From positions 1 to 39,721 of the forward strand of contig JAVBML010000043.1 in NCBI GenBank assembly GCA_031552655.1: a stretch of DNA of 39,721 bases. The letters run 5' to 3'. The translations under genes and the position numbers were made by a program. Below the pieces are notes generated by a model that made no database searches, had not been told where the DNA came from, and saw only the letters and a list, made by a program, of their open reading frames with translations. Every line of letters starts with the position of its first letter. Positions within the stretch are counted from its first letter, which is position 1. Positions 26,099 through 34,620 of this stretch are shown here, piece by piece. Source of the stretch: CAZTPH01 sp031552655 (GTDB lineage Bacteria; Pseudomonadota; Gammaproteobacteria; UBA9339).

Positions 26099-27703
26099 AT
26101 GAAAAAATTAACCATTGCTTTGGCCCAAATTAATCCAACGACTGGGGATCTTAAGGGTAATTTAAAAAAAATTATTTCCCAGGCAAAAATTGCGAAAAAA
26201 CAACGGGCTACCATGGTAGTGTTTCCAGCCATGGCTATTACGGGTTATCCCCTGGATGATTGGCTTCGAGGACAGGAGTTGTGGCGACAAACCCTGGAAA
26301 CTTTGCATAGCATTAGAGAAAAAGTACAGGATATTTATGTGGTAGTAGGGCTGCCAGTGCGTAGACAAAAAAAAACTCTCCATGCTGCCGTGGTACTATA
26401 TAATGGGAAAATTATTACCGTTTATGCTAAACGGCAATTATCAGATATGTCTCTTCTGGGTGAAAGATATTATTTTTCCGCTGAGCATACTTTAGCTGTT
26501 TTTAGCATTGATGGCGTAAAAATTGCTCTCACCATGGGTGATGATATTTTTATCGAAGAACCCCAAGGCTTCAAAGAAAGCAAAGTAGACATATTGCTGT
26601 CTTTGAATGCGGAACCCTTTGCCATTGAGCAACTACGGCAAAGAGAGATTAAGCTGAGAAAATATGCCCGCAGGCAACGGCAGACGATTTTGCACATTAA
26701 CATGGTTGGTGGCCAAGGGGAGTTGGTATTTGCCGGAGGTTCCATGGTAATTGCCGAAGATGGTAGCCTTAGACAGCGGGGGGCTTTTTTTCAGGAGGAA
26801 TTATTAACTGTGAACCTAGAAGCTCTAAAGTTTAGAGTTTCTAAATTACTACCGTTGCCCACTATGCCTTCGGCGGTATCTTTGATCTATGGTGCTTTAG
26901 TGCTAGGAGTTCGGGATTATTTTCATAAAAATAATTTTAAAAGAGCTTTAGTTAGTGTTTCTGGAGGCATTGATTCCGCCCTGGTTCTGGCCATAGCAGT
27001 GGATGCTCTGGGAAAGGAGAACGTTGAAACCTGCTATCTACCATCACGCTATTCCAGTAAATTGAGCAATGACATAGTTAGAAAACAGGCAAAATTGCTA
27101 GGGGTCACTAATACTACCATTTCCATTGAACCGATATTTAAGAAATATTTGGCTACTTTTGAAGATAAACGACTGTCTGTGACTATCCGAGCTAATTTGC
27201 AGGCACGATGTCGAGCCACCATGGTGATGACCATGGCCAACAGTGATAATGCTCTGGTGATAGCTACTAGCAATAAAAGCGAGATGGCCGTGGGTTACAC
27301 AACTCTCTATGGCGATATGGCAGGAGGTTTTGCTCCCCTGTGTGATGTAACCAAGACCCTGGTCTATGAATTAGCGCACCATCGCAACGACATTTCCCAT
27401 GCAATACCTGAAGCTGCCATTGGGCGAGCACCCACGGCGGAATTGGTTACTGATCAAAGAGATAGCGATGATTTACCACCCTATGTAAAGCTGGATGAAA
27501 TCATTAAAAGATATGTGGAGCTACAGCAATCTAGGGAAACTATTATTAAAGCTGGATTTTCTAGGACCATGGTTGATAAGGTATTGAAAATGATTGCCAG
27601 GAGTGAGTATAAGCGTAGACAATCCCCTTCTGGACCTAGAATTACTTCGGCGGCTTTTGGTAGCGATAGGCGGTATTCACTGGCCTCGGGATTTCGATTC
27701 TAG
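26099..27703 (+). CDS. nadE: NAD+ synthetase, glutamine-type, with degenerate glutaminase domain
   Basis: NadE amidates nicotinic acid adenine dinucleotide to NAD+. The ATG at 26099 follows an AAGGGG ribosome binding site and gives 534 residues; a GTG at 26093 overlaps that site and is less likely. Domains: an N-terminal nitrilase-type glutaminase domain (about 1-245) and a C-terminal synthetase (about 265-534) with P-loop SGGIDS at 288-293, ATSNKSEMAVGYTTLYGDMAGG and the SAFGSDRRY-like C-terminal block. In active glutaminase domains the triad sits in FPEL, a Lys and an ICED-type motif. Here these read FPAM (Ala44), K111 and LTMGDD (Met146), so the Glu and Cys are gone. The synthetase half looks intact, so the enzyme probably uses free ammonia. 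It ends tail-to-tail with ftsX at a shared CTAG. Confidence 0.93.
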   Translation: MKKLTIALAQINPTTGDLKGNLKKIISQAKIAKKQRATMVVFPAMAITGYPLDDWLRGQELWRQTLETLHSIREKVQDIYVVVGLPVRRQKKTLHAAVVLYNGKIITVYAKRQLSDMSLLGERYYFSAEHTLAVFSIDGVKIALTMGDDIFIEEPQGFKESKVDILLSLNAEPFAIEQLRQREIKLRKYARRQRQTILHINMVGGQGELVFAGGSMVIAEDGSLRQRGAFFQEELLTVNLEALKFRVSKLLPLPTMPSAVSLIYGALVLGVRDYFHKNNFKRALVSVSGGIDSALVLAIAVDALGKENVETCYLPSRYSSKLSNDIVRKQAKLLGVTNTTISIEPIFKKYLATFEDKRLSVTIRANLQARCRATMVMTMANSDNALVIATSNKSEMAVGYTTLYGDMAGGFAPLCDVTKTLVYELAHHRNDISHAIPEAAIGRAPTAELVTDQRDSDDLPPYVKLDEIIKRYVELQQSRETIIKAGFSRTMVDKVLKMIARSEYKRRQSPSGPRITSAAFGSDRRYSLASGFRF

Positions 27704-28545
27704 CGAGAAGCGTTGTTAATGGTAGCGGTTCTTGATCCAATGTAGGCCATGGTAGCTGCTAAAATTAAAAAACAAGTACCCTCAAAGATGTTGAAATTAT
27801 CAAAATATATGCCCCGATTATTTAAAGCGGAAACTATGATTCTAACTAAACTAAATGCCAGGGTGCTGCCTATTAAGGCATAGATAGAACATTGCGTTGC
27901 TAGGAAATCCTTTGAGCCATTAACCTTCCTTTCTAAAAGCTTACTTAGAATATAGGAAGATCCAAAGGTGTTGAGGGACCAGATAAATACCAGAAACCAA
28001 AATATTAGCAGTGTTAATTGATAGCACAGGCTAAATAAATCAAGATACTCTTGTAGAATAGGGATGTCTGCCGTTATTTTTTCAATTTCAACGCACCGTT
28101 TTAATTCATCAGTAAGGTCATTTAGCTTGTTTTTTGTTAGATTTTTTATTTTCAATGTAAGAATGATGGTGCTGGTCGGTAGATTTTTTTTACAATTGAT
28201 AGCTAAACCATTAGCCAGTTGGTGTCGATCCAATATTGCTAAAGCGGCTTCTTTTTTAAATAGCGTGGCGTTGGCAATGAGAGTGTTTGTGCTAAGTTTT
28301 TCATGGAATTTACTCAGGGTTTCGGGGCTAAGATTATTTTTAGGGACGAGAAAAATTTTTGCCTGTTCATTCCAGCGATTACCCAGGGATTCGAAGTTTA
28401 CTAGCAGAAGATAAATGCCTAGAATCAGAAATGTTACGATTGTGGAAATAAACATGATAGCTAAAGTAATCCCGGGCAGATTACTCATTTGTTTTAGTAG
28501 TTTAATAATATTACCGCGGGATTTATTTTCTATCATAATTTTCAT
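27700..28545 (-). CDS. ftsX: Cell division protein FtsX (divergent)
   Basis: FtsX, with the ATPase FtsE, links the divisome to periplasmic peptidoglycan hydrolase activation. The product is about 281 residues from the ATG at 28545 (another ATG at 28536). It has an N-terminal membrane helix (about 28-50), an extracytoplasmic domain (about 55-165) and three C-terminal helices, the FtsX/MacB-type plan. It overlaps the end of ftsY by 23 bases. In most bacteria ftsE lies between ftsY and ftsX; here it is missing. The cytoplasmic loop that normally reads like EIEVMKLVGAT (the FtsE contact) is degenerate (LERKVNGSKDFL). E. coli FtsX is 352 residues, so this copy is short. The identity rests on topology and position. 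Confidence 0.8.
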   Translation of the reverse strand: MKIMIENKSRGNIIKLLKQMSNLPGITLAIMFISTIVTFLILGIYLLLVNFESLGNRWNEQAKIFLVPKNNLSPETLSKFHEKLSTNTLIANATLFKKEAALAILDRHQLANGLAINCKKNLPTSTIILTLKIKNLTKNKLNDLTDELKRCVEIEKITADIPILQEYLDLFSLCYQLTLLIFWFLVFIWSLNTFGSSYILSKLLERKVNGSKDFLATQCSIYALIGSTLAFSLVRIIVSALNNRGIYFDNFNIFEGTCFLILAATMAYIGSRTATINNASR

Positions 28546-29479
28546 TGAATATTGTAGCCACAAATTGCCTAGCATCAAATGGTTTTAGATCTTCAATTTT
28601 TTCACCCATTCCCAGAAAGTAAATCGGTAATTTCATACTTTTGGCAATGGCAAAGATCGCTCCTCCCTTGGCGGTACCATCTAGCTTGGTGATAGCGATG
28701 CCCGTAATGCCGATGGCTTCATGAAATTCCCGCGCTTGGTTAATTGCATTTTGACCGATGGTGGCATCTAGCACCAATAATATTTCCTGGGGAGCCTGGG
28801 GATCGATTTTTTGTAAAGTACGTTTAATTTTTTTCAATTCCTGCATTAGCCCATCGTGGGTATGTAATCTGCCAGCGGTGTCCGCCATTACGAGATCAAC
28901 GTCGCGTGCTCTGCCTGCTTGTAAAGCATCGTAGATAACGGCGGCGCTATCGGCCCCCGGTTGCTGAGCAATAACGGGAATATTGGTGCGCTCTCCCCAA
29001 ATTTTCAATTGTTCTATGGCTGCGGCGCGAAAAGTATCTCCCGCAGCTAATAAAATACTGTGCCCCCTTTCTTTCATTAAATGAGCAATTTTACCTAGGG
29101 TGGTAGTTTTTCCTGAACCATTTACGCCCACAAAGAGTATTACCTGGGAGGAGGTGCTTTGCTTTAGACTAAAGGGAATCGCACAGGGCGCTAGAATATT
29201 TTCGAACTCTTCATGGAGTAATTGCATTACTGAGTTACTATCCATGTTTATCTCTTTTCGGGATCGATACTTTAATTTTTCCATGATCTCCTGGGTTAGG
29301 GAAACTCCTAGATCAGAGCGTAGTAATTTTTCTTCCAGTTCGTCGAATAATTTGGGATCAATTTTAGTGCTACGGGAAAGTATTCGGGCGATATCACTAA
29401 ATAGCCCAGCTATGCCACTGTTTCCCTGGGGATAGTTATTGTTTGTTCCGATATTTTTTTTATTAAACCAGTTAAACAT
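28523..29479 (-). CDS. ftsY: Signal recognition particle receptor FtsY
   Basis: FtsY is the membrane-associated GTPase that receives SRP-ribosome complexes for membrane-protein insertion. The 318-residue protein has the N domain (about 25-95) and the G domain with GVNGSGKTTT (118-126), ADTAGR and TKLDGTAKGG. The acidic A domain of about 200 residues found in E. coli FtsY is absent: only some 20 uncharged N-terminal residues precede the NG core, as in many bacteria with compact FtsY. It is first in the ftsY-ftsX pair and is followed directly by ftsX without ftsE. Confidence 0.96.
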   Translation of the reverse strand: MFNWFNKKNIGTNNNYPQGNSGIAGLFSDIARILSRSTKIDPKLFDELEEKLLRSDLGVSLTQEIMEKLKYRSRKEINMDSNSVMQLLHEEFENILAPCAIPFSLKQSTSSQVILFVGVNGSGKTTTLGKIAHLMKERGHSILLAAGDTFRAAAIEQLKIWGERTNIPVIAQQPGADSAAVIYDALQAGRARDVDLVMADTAGRLHTHDGLMQELKKIKRTLQKIDPQAPQEILLVLDATIGQNAINQAREFHEAIGITGIAITKLDGTAKGGAIFAIAKSMKLPIYFLGMGEKIEDLKPFDARQFVATIFNENYDRK

Positions 29480-29601
29480 GACATTGATTGACTTATTTAT
29501 GTATTATCTAAAACTACTTAACTTTAGAAGATAGGTCAAATTTTAGTGCCATGAGTCTAGCAAAGTGGTAGTAAACTTTTAGCAGAGTTGGTAAGGTTTC
29601 A

Positions 29602-30870
29602 TCATGTGATTGTTCGAATGTATTTATCCCTAATAAAAAAACTACCTATCAGGGTAGCAATGCAGTAGCAAAGGGGTAAAAGTAAGAGGACGTTTTTATA
29701 GGCATTGGCATCGTAGTAGTGTATGCCAGAATGCATTGACTGTCCCAGGTGAAGGTCTAAAATTTTACCCATCAGAGGTTGCAAAAGAATACCTCCAGCT
29801 ACTACAAATGTGTTGTTTATGCCATTAGCAGCGCCATTTCTACGAAGTCCATGGTTATCCTTTATGAGCACAAAGGCTAAAGTTTGTCCAGCGGATGCAA
29901 AGCCTACACCGAGTGCTAATACGATCAGAGCAATTTCAGGCAATGCTACGAAAAATACCATGGCTAGGGTACTGATATTGCCAATCAGGGCACAAAGTAT
30001 CATAAAAAGGGAACGTTTTCCGGTGTAGTCAGATAGCCAACCTAGGAGAGGACTAGCCAGGGCAATTCCTAGCCACATGGCAGCCATGGTATAGGCTGCA
30101 TGGTATTTAGTTAGGCCGTGTACGACGATGAAAAATTCTACTCCCCACAGAGATAGACCAATTACCGGGGCCCAGATGCAAAAGGAATAGATACCTAGAA
30201 ACCAAGTTTCTCTGTGTCGCAGTATTTCTCTTATGTCCCCCATGGCATTGGTGGTAAGAGGAAATGCCCTTTTTTTGATCTGGGGTGGTTGACTGCGTAT
30301 TAAAAGCACAATCAATAGTGCCAAGATGAATCCTAGATAGGCAAAGCCGCCCATTACCGTGCGCCAATTAAAATGGTTTAATAAGCGCACTAAAATGGTG
30401 GTACCTAAGAGACCTCCGAGGGCTCCCAGCATTTCTGCTAGGCCGACGAAGAGTGCAAAGTGATTTCGGGGGATCCAGTGGGTCACCAAGTGTAGAATAC
30501 TAATGAAAGCGCAGGAAGCGGCACCACCCATGATAAAGCGAGCAATGCTTGCCGTGGTGGCACAGCGAGCATGGGCAAAGAGTAGCACTCCGGCAGCAAA
30601 GCAAGTGCATACTGTGGTGAGGATTATGCGCGTACTGTAGCGATCTAGGAGAAGCCCAGCGGGTAGTTGTAACAGAGCACAGGGCACATAGAAACAGCCA
30701 GAAATTATGCCCAGGTTGGTGGCATTCACCGCTAGGTCTTGCATTAATTCATTTTGCATTACACCCGGTGCCGCTTGTAAAATAAATTCGTAGAGATAGA
30801 AGCCCGCAGCAAGCAGAAAAATGATCACTGCTCTGGATGTAATTTTTTGAGGATAAAAATTGAGGGACAC
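29602..30870 (-). CDS. Major facilitator superfamily transporter
   Basis: This is a 422-residue, 12-helix MFS permease. Motif A-like sequence is present between helices 2 and 3 (GLLLDRYSTR) and again between helices 8 and 9 (GWLSDYTGKRS). The N-terminus (FYLYEFILQAAPGVMQNELM) resembles a group of MFS carriers common in Legionella and Coxiella, but the substrate is not known. It starts with GTG at 30870, 15 bases after the hldE stop, and is probably co-transcribed with it. It could import a host metabolite or export a small molecule. Confidence 0.88.
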   Translation of the reverse strand: MSLNFYPQKITSRAVIIFLLAAGFYLYEFILQAAPGVMQNELMQDLAVNATNLGIISGCFYVPCALLQLPAGLLLDRYSTRIILTTVCTCFAAGVLLFAHARCATTASIARFIMGGAASCAFISILHLVTHWIPRNHFALFVGLAEMLGALGGLLGTTILVRLLNHFNWRTVMGGFAYLGFILALLIVLLIRSQPPQIKKRAFPLTTNAMGDIREILRHRETWFLGIYSFCIWAPVIGLSLWGVEFFIVVHGLTKYHAAYTMAAMWLGIALASPLLGWLSDYTGKRSLFMILCALIGNISTLAMVFFVALPEIALIVLALGVGFASAGQTLAFVLIKDNHGLRRNGAANGINNTFVVAGGILLQPLMGKILDLHLGQSMHSGIHYYDANAYKNVLLLLPLCYCIATLIGSFFIRDKYIRTIT

Positions 30871-30885
30871 TGGATAAATCCTAAG

Positions 30886-32304
30886 TTAGGCCATGATTCT
30901 TTTAACCATTGCGCTTGTGGAAAGCCCTATTTCCAGGGGAATGGTGGTTACGGTACCGCCGTTCGCTATAACGTGCTGTGCACCAGCTATCTCTTCGATT
31001 TTATAATCTCCTCCTTTGGTGAGGATGGAGGGATTAATTAATTTTACCAGACGTTCGGGAGTATCTTCGGAAAAAGAGATTATCCAATCGACGGAGGCTA
31101 GGGCACCTAGGACCAGCATGCGATCTTGGAGTCCGTTGATGGGACGCTTTGCTCCCTTTAATTTTGCTACCGAAGCATCATCGTTGACCGCTACCACTAG
31201 CCTATCTCCCAGAGATTTTGCTTTTTCTAGGTAGCTGGTATGTCCCCGGTGAATGATGTCAAAGCAGCCATTGGTCATTACAATCTTCTCTCCCCGGGCT
31301 ACGGCATCTTCTATTTGTACTAAAAGTGAGCTTTCATCTAAAATTTTGGCAGAGGAATCTTGGCGTTTTCTCAGGGCACCATGCAATTCCGCTGGGGATA
31401 CAGTGGAAGTGCCAACTTTTTTTATAACTATTCCGGCGGCAATGTTTGCCAATGCCATGGCACTATGTGGATTTTCTCCCGCGGCAATGGCTAAACCGAT
31501 GGTGGCAATGACAGTATCTCCAGCTCCGGTGACATCGTAGATCTCCTTTGCTTCCGTTGGGAGGTGTACCGCAGCCTCTCTACTGACTAGGCTCATACCC
31601 TGGGATCCTCGGGTAATAAGTATCATTTGAAAATCATGTAGATCCAATAGTTTTCTCGCTTGATCTACCATGTCTTTTTCGCTGTGACAGTGACCAACGA
31701 TGGCTTCAAACTCTGCAAGATTTGGCGTTATAATTGTGGCACCATTATAAATGGTAAAATCCCTACTTTTGGGATCCACAAGGATGGTTTTATTTAATCT
31801 ATTGGCTTCGGCAATTAGTTGAGCGCTTTGCTGTAAAGTGCCCTTATTATAATCGGAGAGAATTACTAGGTCGCAGGCAGCCAATTTGTTGCCATAGGCG
31901 ATTAAAAAAGCTTCCTTTCCCGCCGCATCAAAGGATTGTTCAAAATCTAAGCGAATCAACTGCTGATTATGTCCCATAATCCTTAGTTTGCTAATGGTAG
32001 GAACGCTGGGAATTTTAAGTAGGCAATTGTCTATGCCATGTTCAGCGAGGATATTGTCGATAGTGGCGGCAAAAATATCTTCTCCAGCGAATCCCAAAAG
32101 AGATACTTTGCCCCCGAGATTTTTTATATTTAGGGCAACATTTCCGGCACCGCCGAGACGGTTCTCAGTGTTTTCAATGCGCACCACGGGTACCGGAGCT
32201 TCCGGCGAAATGCGCGACACATCTCCTTGCCAATAGCGATCTAACATCACATCACCGGCAACCAGGATGTTTACTCTACTGAAATCTGGTATTTTTATGT
32301 TCAT
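30886..32304 (-). CDS. hldE: Bifunctional heptose-7-phosphate kinase / heptose-1-phosphate adenylyltransferase HldE
   Basis: HldE carries out two steps of ADP-heptose synthesis for the LPS inner core. The 472-residue protein joins an N-terminal PfkB/ribokinase-type kinase (about 1-320; N-terminal GDVMLDRYWQGDVSRISPEAP, C-terminal signature DVTGAGDTVIA) to a C-terminal nucleotidyltransferase (about 340-472; TNGCFDIIHRGHTSYLEKAK, VVAVNDD). Both active-site signatures are intact. It implies that the organism makes heptose-containing LPS, in line with lptFG elsewhere in the window. It is 74 bases downstream of rplS on the same strand. Confidence 0.96.
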   Translation of the reverse strand: MNIKIPDFSRVNILVAGDVMLDRYWQGDVSRISPEAPVPVVRIENTENRLGGAGNVALNIKNLGGKVSLLGFAGEDIFAATIDNILAEHGIDNCLLKIPSVPTISKLRIMGHNQQLIRLDFEQSFDAAGKEAFLIAYGNKLAACDLVILSDYNKGTLQQSAQLIAEANRLNKTILVDPKSRDFTIYNGATIITPNLAEFEAIVGHCHSEKDMVDQARKLLDLHDFQMILITRGSQGMSLVSREAAVHLPTEAKEIYDVTGAGDTVIATIGLAIAAGENPHSAMALANIAAGIVIKKVGTSTVSPAELHGALRKRQDSSAKILDESSLLVQIEDAVARGEKIVMTNGCFDIIHRGHTSYLEKAKSLGDRLVVAVNDDASVAKLKGAKRPINGLQDRMLVLGALASVDWIISFSEDTPERLVKLINPSILTKGGDYKIEEIAGAQHVIANGGTVTTIPLEIGLSTSAMVKRIMA

Positions 32305-32378
32305 AGAAGCTGATTACGCAGCTGGTCTAAATAAGCAGCAGCCATGACTTAATTGTACTTATGGGGCATAATAAAACT

Positions 32379-32747
32379 TTAACCGTCGCTTTTCTTTGGC
32401 TCTAATTTCTCACGAATGCGAGCCTTGCGGCCAGAAAGCTCACGGAGATAGTACAATTTAGCTTTGCGTACATCTCCACGGCGGATTAATTTTATGCTGT
32501 CAATCTGTGGGCTATAGGTTTGAAATACCCTCTCTACGCCTTCGCCATGGGATACTTTGCGCACCGTAAATGAGGAATTAATGCCACGATTTTTTTTTGC
32601 AATGACAATGCCTTCGTAGGCCTGGAGACGTTCACGGTCTCCCTCCCTAATCTTAACTTTTACACTTAGGGTATCCCCGGCGGAAAAAGCCGGAATTTTC
32701 TTAGTGCCAATCTGTTCCCTTTCTATTTGTTCAATTATGTGCTGCAT
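32379..32747 (-). CDS. rplS: 50S ribosomal protein L19
   Basis: L19 sits at the 30S-50S interface. The 122-residue protein has the typical N-terminus (IEQIEREQIGTKKIPAFSAGDTLSV), EGIVIAKKNRGINSSFTVRK, and the C-terminal KLYYLRELSGRKARIREKL. It is the last gene of rpsP-rimM-trmD-rplS and starts nine bases after trmD. It is about seven residues longer than E. coli L19 (115), with the extra residues in a charged C-terminal tail. Confidence 0.98.
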   Translation of the reverse strand: MQHIIEQIEREQIGTKKIPAFSAGDTLSVKVKIREGDRERLQAYEGIVIAKKNRGINSSFTVRKVSHGEGVERVFQTYSPQIDSIKLIRRGDVRKAKLYYLRELSGRKARIREKLEPKKSDG

Positions 32748-32756
32748 GGCTAACCC

Positions 32757-33491
32757 CTAGGATGATTCTTTAATGAACTCATTTAATAACATTATATCCA
32801 TTTCTGTCAACTCGATTTTTTGCATGATATCGTTTCGTCGCAACCAAGTTCTACCCAGAGCTTGTTTCCTTCGCCAGCGTTTTATTTGCTCGTGGTTTCC
32901 TCCCAGAAGAACTTCGGGAACACCTAGGTTGTCTACGGTTTTTGGGCGCGTATAGTGAGGATGGTCGAGCAGTTCCTGGGCAAAGGAATCATTGTTTGCT
33001 GCTTCTCTATCTCCGATAACTCCCGGTAGCTGTCGGCTGATAGCATCAATTAATACCATGGCTGCTAATTCTCCGCCACTTATAACATAGTTACCAATGG
33101 ATATTTCTAAACCTGGTTCCAGCTCCATCAAGCGCTCATCGATACCTTCATAGCGTCCTGCTACTAAAGTTAGAGTATCCTTGGAAGCTAGTTCTTTAAC
33201 TAAGTTGTTATCCAATAATGTACCCTGGGGCGTCATGTGAATCAGTTGATCGATGCCACTAGTTTTCTGGCGCACTGCCGCTATTGTTCGTTGCAGTGGT
33301 TCCGCTTTCATAATCATCCCTGGGCCACCGCCGTAGGAAGCGTCATCTATTTTTCGATGGCTATTATTTGCATAGTTGCGTGGATTCCAGAGTTCCCAGG
33401 TGATTAAATTTTTACCCCTAGCTCTTCCCAGGATACCATATTCTAGGGCGCTGAACATTTCGGGAAATAGAGTAATAATGTGAAATTTCAT
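32757..33491 (-). CDS. trmD: tRNA (guanine-N1-)-methyltransferase TrmD
   Basis: TrmD methylates G37 of tRNAs reading CNN codons, preventing +1 frameshifts. The 244-residue SPOUT methyltransferase shows YGGGPGMIMKAEPL, AGRYEGIDERL and the trefoil-knot SAM site SIGNYVISGGELAAMVLIDA. Its start overlaps the rimM stop by four bases (ATGA), indicating translational coupling. Confidence 0.98.
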   Translation of the reverse strand: MKFHIITLFPEMFSALEYGILGRARGKNLITWELWNPRNYANNSHRKIDDASYGGGPGMIMKAEPLQRTIAAVRQKTSGIDQLIHMTPQGTLLDNNLVKELASKDTLTLVAGRYEGIDERLMELEPGLEISIGNYVISGGELAAMVLIDAISRQLPGVIGDREAANNDSFAQELLDHPHYTRPKTVDNLGVPEVLLGGNHEQIKRWRRKQALGRTWLRRNDIMQKIELTEMDIMLLNEFIKESS

Positions 33492-34015
33492 GGTGTTTGA
33501 AAATAATCAGTTTCCCAATCAACGAGGATAGTTTTTTGCTCGCCATCAATCTTTAAAATTACCGATGATATGTAAGGTAGTAGATGTTTATGGTTACCAT
33601 CGGTCAGTACCAAAACATCGTTTGCTCCTGTCGCCATTAGCTTGGCTACGGTACCTAATTTTTCTCCCACGGTGTTAATAACTACTAATCCAATTAATTC
33701 TGACCAATAGTATTCCCCTATATTTAGTTTAGGTAATTTACTACGGAGTATGCCCAATTCATGATTTGTAAATAGGGAAAGGTCTTCTCTTGCAGAGTGG
33801 TTAGCCATTTTTATCATCGTTTCTTTACCATGGTATTTAAATTCCATGATTGGCAGTGGATTCCAGGGACTATGCTTTTCCTTCCTGAAAAAAAATGGGT
33901 TGAGCTCAAACAGATTATTGGGAAGTGGGATGGAGGAAAAAATTCTAATGAAGCCAGCAATGCCAAAGGGCCTGCCAAAGTACCCAATTGCAGTTATCTC
34001 CTGATCTTTAGCCAT
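33488..34015 (-). CDS. rimM: 16S rRNA processing protein RimM
   Basis: RimM binds ribosomal protein S19 and assists maturation of the 30S head. The 175-residue protein has the N-terminal RimM barrel (GYFGRPFGIAGFIRIFSS, about residues 10-95) and the C-terminal PRC barrel (YYWSELIGLVVIN, LGTVAKLMATGANDVLVL). The C-terminal domain ends VDWETDYF, typical of the family. It lies six bases after rpsP and overlaps trmD by four bases. Confidence 0.96.
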   Translation of the reverse strand: MAKDQEITAIGYFGRPFGIAGFIRIFSSIPLPNNLFELNPFFFRKEKHSPWNPLPIMEFKYHGKETMIKMANHSAREDLSLFTNHELGILRSKLPKLNIGEYYWSELIGLVVINTVGEKLGTVAKLMATGANDVLVLTDGNHKHLLPYISSVILKIDGEQKTILVDWETDYFQTP

Positions 34016-34021
34016 GCTAGA

Positions 34022-34375
34022 TTATGTTTCTGACTGCTTTTCCTCGACTTGAGTAGCTGCTCCAGCTTTAGCCTTTTCTCGGCGACGATTTTTAATGGCT
34101 GTATTTTTTGCCCTTCTTTTTTCCACAATCTCTGGATGGTGAATTTCATCTATTAAGCTGGTAACTCTTTCCGATGGTTTAGCACCCATGGCAATCCAGT
34201 GATTTACTCTTTCCATGTTCAGTTCTAAGCGTTTTTCTCCGCCGCGGGCGATGGGATTAAAATAACCTACGTGTTCTAGGTAGCGACAATCGCGAGCGCA
34301 CCGACTATCAGCTGCCACTATTTTATAGAATGGTCTCTTATTGGTTCCACCACGGGATAAACGTATTACTACCAT
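34022..34375 (-). CDS. rpsP: 30S ribosomal protein S16
   Basis: S16 is an early-assembling 30S protein. The first ~80 residues match the family (VVIRLSRGGTNKRPFYKIVAADSR, RYLEHVGYFNP, LNMERVNHWIAMGAKPSE). The protein runs to 117 residues, some 35 longer than E. coli S16 (82), through a Lys/Arg/Ala/Glu-rich C-terminal tail. It is first of the four-gene ribosomal operon. The ffh gene, which precedes rpsP in E. coli, is absent; the divergent neighbour is the giant beta-barrel gene. Confidence 0.97.
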   Translation of the reverse strand: MVVIRLSRGGTNKRPFYKIVAADSRCARDCRYLEHVGYFNPIARGGEKRLELNMERVNHWIAMGAKPSERVTSLIDEIHHPEIVEKRRAKNTAIKNRRREKAKAGAATQVEEKQSET

Positions 34376-34500
34376 AATCTTTGCCTATACTTCGTAAAAT
34401 TTAATTTGGCAATTGTACGTGAAAAAAAAGTGTTTGCAAAGAGTGACCACTAATTTATTTGAAAACTTTCTAAGTTATAGGGGATATTTCCGGTATTGCG

Positions 34501-34545
34501 AAAGGAGGTACCTATTTTATCTTTACCCAGCTTTAAGCTGGGTAA
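34501..34545 (+). promoter_or_regulatory. Perfect Shine-Dalgarno without start codon, followed by a hairpin
   Basis: AAAGGAGGT at 34501-34509 is an excellent ribosome binding site, but no ATG, GTG or TTG stands at a usable distance after it. A 23-base palindrome at 34523-34545 follows (arms of 11 bases around a central T; as RNA, a 9-bp stem with loop TTTAA). It has no T-run, so it does not look like a terminator. Both lie in the presumed leader of the large gene that starts at 34621, and they could form a regulatory leader. A nine-codon frame (34577-34606) comes after the hairpin. Confidence 0.35.
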
Positions 34546-34620
34546 GGCAGGAGAATAGAAAGGTTCCCCTGGGCCAATGAATTTCCAGCGTAATATTTCT
34601 AAATAAATACTTCGAATGAG

